In this document: positions 58,763 to 61,736 of the stretch, piece after piece
How positions within the stretch are numbered: the stretch's first letter is position 1
Layout: every line of letters begins with the position of its first letter
Assembly: GCF_000282495.1 (NCBI RefSeq)
Contig: NZ_AKJE01000082.1
Coordinates: 1-61,736 of the forward strand
From: Pseudomonas sp. GM79
Lineage (GTDB): Bacteria > Pseudomonadota > Gammaproteobacteria > Pseudomonadales > Pseudomonadaceae
Reading direction: 5' to 3'
DNA length: 61,736 nucleotides
Position numbers and translations under genes: made by a program
Notes under the pieces: model-generated
What the model was told of the DNA's origin: nothing
Database searches by the model: none
The model's input: the letters and a program-made list of their open reading frames with translations, nothing else

Positions 58763-61736
58763 ATGTTCGAACCTGACAAGGTCCTGGCCTTGAACAATGC
58801 CATCGGCTTGCTGGTGGTCGCCGCCATGAACCCCGAGCAGCCGGACATCGAAGCGTTGCTCGGTGATTTTCGACTCTGCCTCAACGACTACGAGGCCTGG
58901 GCGGAAAACTTCTGGACCGGTGGGGCACTGGATGTCGAGCAGGTGTTCAAGGTCGGCAACGAAGTCCGGCTCAGCGCACCGAAGAGCTCCACTACCCCTG
59001 TCAGTTCAACGCTCGCCATGTGCCCTGCCAGCGGTCCGTTGACCCTGGTTCATATGTTTGAGGCCGCGCGTTTCGTGCCGATCGGCGATACGCCGGTGAT
59101 GCTCGAACCGGTTATCTCGCAGCGTAATGGTGAACTGACGTTCGGTGAGCCCGTTCACGAAACCATCGGCCCCAGCGGCATCCTCGAAATCCCCGACTGC
59201 TGGCGCGGCCAGCGTTATCGCATCACCTTCTTTCCCAATGTTTCCGCGGATCACGTCAAAGCACTCTATGCCTCCTATCAAGGCGTGATCGGCGAGCTGG
59301 AAGACTGGTTGCGCAATGAATGGTCGAGCGAATTCGAGCCTTTATGGGCAGGTTTCTCCGAGGCAACCTTCACTCAGCGCTACGGCCTGCTGCAACAGGC
59401 CGACTGGCGCGGCTTCGAGCGTTCGCTGCAGGGTTTGTGGGATGACGTGAAGCAGGTCTACGCCCTTCTGGCCGACCTGCAAACCAACAGCGAAAAACTC
59501 CTTGAGTACCTGACCCAAGGCGAGCTTGAGACGTTGCTGAATGCCTCGGCTGAAGCCATCGCCAATGTGTTGCTGATGTTGAGCGATGAACCGTTGATGT
59601 TCATCCATCTCGCGGCCTTTACCAGTTGGCTGAGGATGCTGCCGCCGCAGTACATCGCCGAAGTCGTGGCGCAAATTCGTACAGAACTGTTGATCAGTTT
59701 CTTGCTGGTGCGCCTCACCGGCCCTACGGGCCTGAAGCTCGGCATGAGCGCGAAAGTACTGGACAAGATCAAGTCCCGGCAGGCGCGACAGTGGTTGGCG
59801 GCGGCCAGTTTGCGACTGGCCGAACTGACGGCCAAATCTGACCTCACAGCCCACGCTGGCGCGCTCAAACCGCTCGTGGTCAGCGCGCGAAATGCACCGC
59901 TGAAACCTGCACCAACGGTTCCGCTACAGATCAGCGCCGGCGACTCACCGGTTGTGCAGGTGAACAATCCAGTCGCCATTGCTCGCGACAAGTCCGCGGC
60001 CATGACCCGGCTAGGCCGTCACGAACCTCACGACGATGAACCGAGTCAGGCGAAAAACCCCAACGACGACAGCGCCGATTGCGCGGCACTGACCTGCACC
60101 AACGGCTGCCCGGTGTCGATGGTCACCGGTGAAGAGCTGCTGACCCTGACCGATGGTTCGCTGGACGGGCTGCTGCCGTTTGCTTTTACCCGGTTGTACC
60201 GCACCAGCGCGGCGGAGGTCGATTGCGGGCTGGGCTGGGGCTGGAGCCATTCGCTGGCACAGCGGTTGGAGCTGGACGATGAACAGGTCGTCTGGATCGA
60301 CCATGAAAACCGTCGCACCACCTTTCCGTTGCCGAGCGTCGAGCGCCCGGCGATTCATAACAGTCTGTCGCGGGCAGCGATTTACCTTGGGAATGAGTCG
60401 CAAGAGTTGATTCTCGCGTTGGCCGGCGAGACGAGCCGGTTCTATCACTTTCGAGAGGGTCGCTTGACGGCGATCAGCGACGCCTACAACAACCGCCTCC
60501 ACATCACTCGCGACCGTCAGGATCGCATTCAACGCCTCGATAACGGCGCCGGTCGTTCCCTGCTGTTGCGCTACGAGCGCAGGCACCTCGTCGCCATTGA
60601 ATATCAGTCGTTTCATCCCGCCGATGCCGTGGTTGAAGCCTGGCATACAGAGCAGATGCTGGTTTTCTATCGCTACGACGCCAGCCAACGCTTGATCGAA
60701 GCGACCAATGCCGCTGGTGAAAGCGAGCGTTACGACTACGACGACCAACACGTGATTCTGCAGCGTCAACTGGCCGGTGGCGCGAGTTTCTTCTGGGAGT
60801 GGGAAAAGTCCGGCAAGGCCGCGCGATGCGTGCGGCATTGGGCGTCGTTTTCCCAGATGGACACACGTTATGTCTGGGATGACCAGGGCAGCGTCACCGT
60901 CCAGAACATCGATGGCAGCGAAGAGGTTTATGTCCACGATGATCGGGCGCGGCTGGTGCGCCGGGTCGAGCTGGATGGCGGCGAACACCTTAAGGCCTAC
61001 GACGACAATGGCCGGTTGGTAGCCGAGCAGGATCCGCTCGGGGCGGTCACTGAATACCGTTACGATGACGTCGGGCGGTTGGTCACGCTGGTTCCGCCGC
61101 AAGACGAGCCAACATCCTACGAATACCGCAATGGTTTCCTGCATGCATGCTATCGCGGCCAAGCGGCGTGGAAATACCAGCGCAATGCCCAGGGCGACGT
61201 CACCGAAGCCACCGATCCGGACGGCCAGGTCACTCACTATCAGCACGACGCTCAGGGGCGTTTGCTGTCGATCCGCTTCCCGGACAACAGCCGGCATGTC
61301 TTCATCTGGAACGGGCTGGGACAACTACTCGAAGAGACCTTGCCGGACGGTAGTCAGCGGCGCTTTTCCTACGATGCGCTAGGCCGACAGACGACCCGTC
61401 AGGACGAACACGGTGCCCTCACTCAGTACCAATGGGATGCCGTCGGGCGACTGGTTCAGGCGACACTTCCCACCGGCGCCACTCGCACCTTCAGTTACAA
61501 CGCCTACGGCAAGATTACCGCCGAACGCGATGAGCTGGGCCGTGTCACGCGCTATGAATACGCCGACGATCTGCATCTGGTCAGCCGCCGGATCAACCCC
61601 GATGGCACACAACTGCGTTATCGCTACGACAACGCGCAGCTGTTGCTAACAGAAATTGAAAACGAATCCGGCGAAAAATATCGCCTGGACTACACGCCCA
61701 ACGGCCTGATCCGACAGGAAACCGGCTTCGACGGCC
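58763..61736 (+). CDS. Rhs-family polymorphic toxin, truncated by window end
   Basis: The frame is open from ATG 58763 (MFEPDKVLALNNAIGLL) to the window edge, about 991 codons without stop. Residues 1-~430 are a Leu/Ala-rich region with no PAAR or VIP2 motif and a weakly hydrophobic stretch (LLISFLLVRLTGPTGLKLG, ~313). A DUF6531-like block follows (GCPVSMVTGEELLTLTDGSL, ~446, then LGWGWSHSL). From ~640 there are YD repeats (YDDVGRL, YDALGRQ, WDAVGRL). The core cage and any C-terminal toxin and immunity gene lie outside. Secretion by a type VI system is likely for this family, but no T6SS gene is visible. Confidence 0.9.
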   Translation, partial: MFEPDKVLALNNAIGLLVVAAMNPEQPDIEALLGDFRLCLNDYEAWAENFWTGGALDVEQVFKVGNEVRLSAPKSSTTPVSSTLAMCPASGPLTLVHMFEAARFVPIGDTPVMLEPVISQRNGELTFGEPVHETIGPSGILEIPDCWRGQRYRITFFPNVSADHVKALYASYQGVIGELEDWLRNEWSSEFEPLWAGFSEATFTQRYGLLQQADWRGFERSLQGLWDDVKQVYALLADLQTNSEKLLEYLTQGELETLLNASAEAIANVLLMLSDEPLMFIHLAAFTSWLRMLPPQYIAEVVAQIRTELLISFLLVRLTGPTGLKLGMSAKVLDKIKSRQARQWLAAASLRLAELTAKSDLTAHAGALKPLVVSARNAPLKPAPTVPLQISAGDSPVVQVNNPVAIARDKSAAMTRLGRHEPHDDEPSQAKNPNDDSADCAALTCTNGCPVSMVTGEELLTLTDGSLDGLLPFAFTRLYRTSAAEVDCGLGWGWSHSLAQRLELDDEQVVWIDHENRRTTFPLPSVERPAIHNSLSRAAIYLGNESQELILALAGETSRFYHFREGRLTAISDAYNNRLHITRDRQDRIQRLDNGAGRSLLLRYERRHLVAIEYQSFHPADAVVEAWHTEQMLVFYRYDASQRLIEATNAAGESERYDYDDQHVILQRQLAGGASFFWEWEKSGKAARCVRHWASFSQMDTRYVWDDQGSVTVQNIDGSEEVYVHDDRARLVRRVELDGGEHLKAYDDNGRLVAEQDPLGAVTEYRYDDVGRLVTLVPPQDEPTSYEYRNGFLHACYRGQAAWKYQRNAQGDVTEATDPDGQVTHYQHDAQGRLLSIRFPDNSRHVFIWNGLGQLLEETLPDGSQRRFSYDALGRQTTRQDEHGALTQYQWDAVGRLVQATLPTGATRTFSYNAYGKITAERDELGRVTRYEYADDLHLVSRRINPDGTQLRYRYDNAQLLLTEIENESGEKYRLDYTPNGLIRQETGFDG

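Overview
The window is a piece of a Pseudomonas chromosome, most likely from the P. fluorescens group. The support is the high GC content, the oprF-sigX-cmpX block, a Pseudomonas-type rmf leader, the acnD/prpF form of the 2-methylcitrate pathway, and many BIME-like REP pairs built on a GTGGGAGCGGGCTTGCTCGC core. It is mostly core chromosome with compact operons. The last 3 kb begins an Rhs polymorphic-toxin gene that runs off the right edge.

Layout. 1-9.8 kb: the start of smc, a GntR/FadR regulator, the purine-catabolism genes xdhA-xdhB-xdhC-guaD, a second GntR regulator and a divergent BenE-family permease. 9.9-19 kb: yggL, dacB, a CHASE/PAS/GGDEF diguanylate cyclase, rlmKL, rmf with a structured leader, and pyrD. 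19-31 kb: nitrate assimilation, in the order nasS-nasT, nasA plus a fused PP2C/Ser-Thr kinase, then nirB-nirD-nitrate reductase-cobA. 31-35 kb: the cell-envelope stress block oprF-sigX-cmpX-crfX-cmaX. 35-40.4 kb: rraA, an alpha/beta hydrolase and the divergent ppsA/ppsR pair. 40.5-49.2 kb: the propionate operon gntR-prpB-prpC-acnD-prpF-prpD, read leftward. 49.5-52.6 kb: a three-gene unit of a retropepsin-like protease, an inactive-transglutaminase membrane protein and an ATP-grasp ligase. 52.8-58.5 kb: pabB, thrH, cysH, a LysR/SDR divergent pair and a HAD phosphatase. 58.8 kb to the end: the Rhs protein.

The strongest regulatory story is the nitrate block. Each of its three transcription units starts with a GG-N10-GC sigma-54 promoter. 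Each promoter is followed by a leader with two small hairpins carrying six-base loops, and the second hairpin overlaps a rho-independent terminator. That is the architecture recognised by ANTAR antiterminators, and the ANTAR protein NasT is encoded in the first unit. NtrC/RpoN (nitrogen limitation) and NasS/NasT (nitrate) would therefore act in series. cobA, last in the operon, supplies the siroheme precursor needed by NirB.

Other points of interest are the multi-hairpin rmf leader with a hairpin over its ribosome-binding site, a 158-bp element bounded by 32-bp inverted repeats between ppsA and ppsR, a C-terminal tail of CobA encoded by an intergenic repeat, paired palindromic operators for the GntR regulators, and REP pairs between most genes of the prp operon. 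No tRNA, rRNA, CRISPR array, prophage or insertion sequence was seen.
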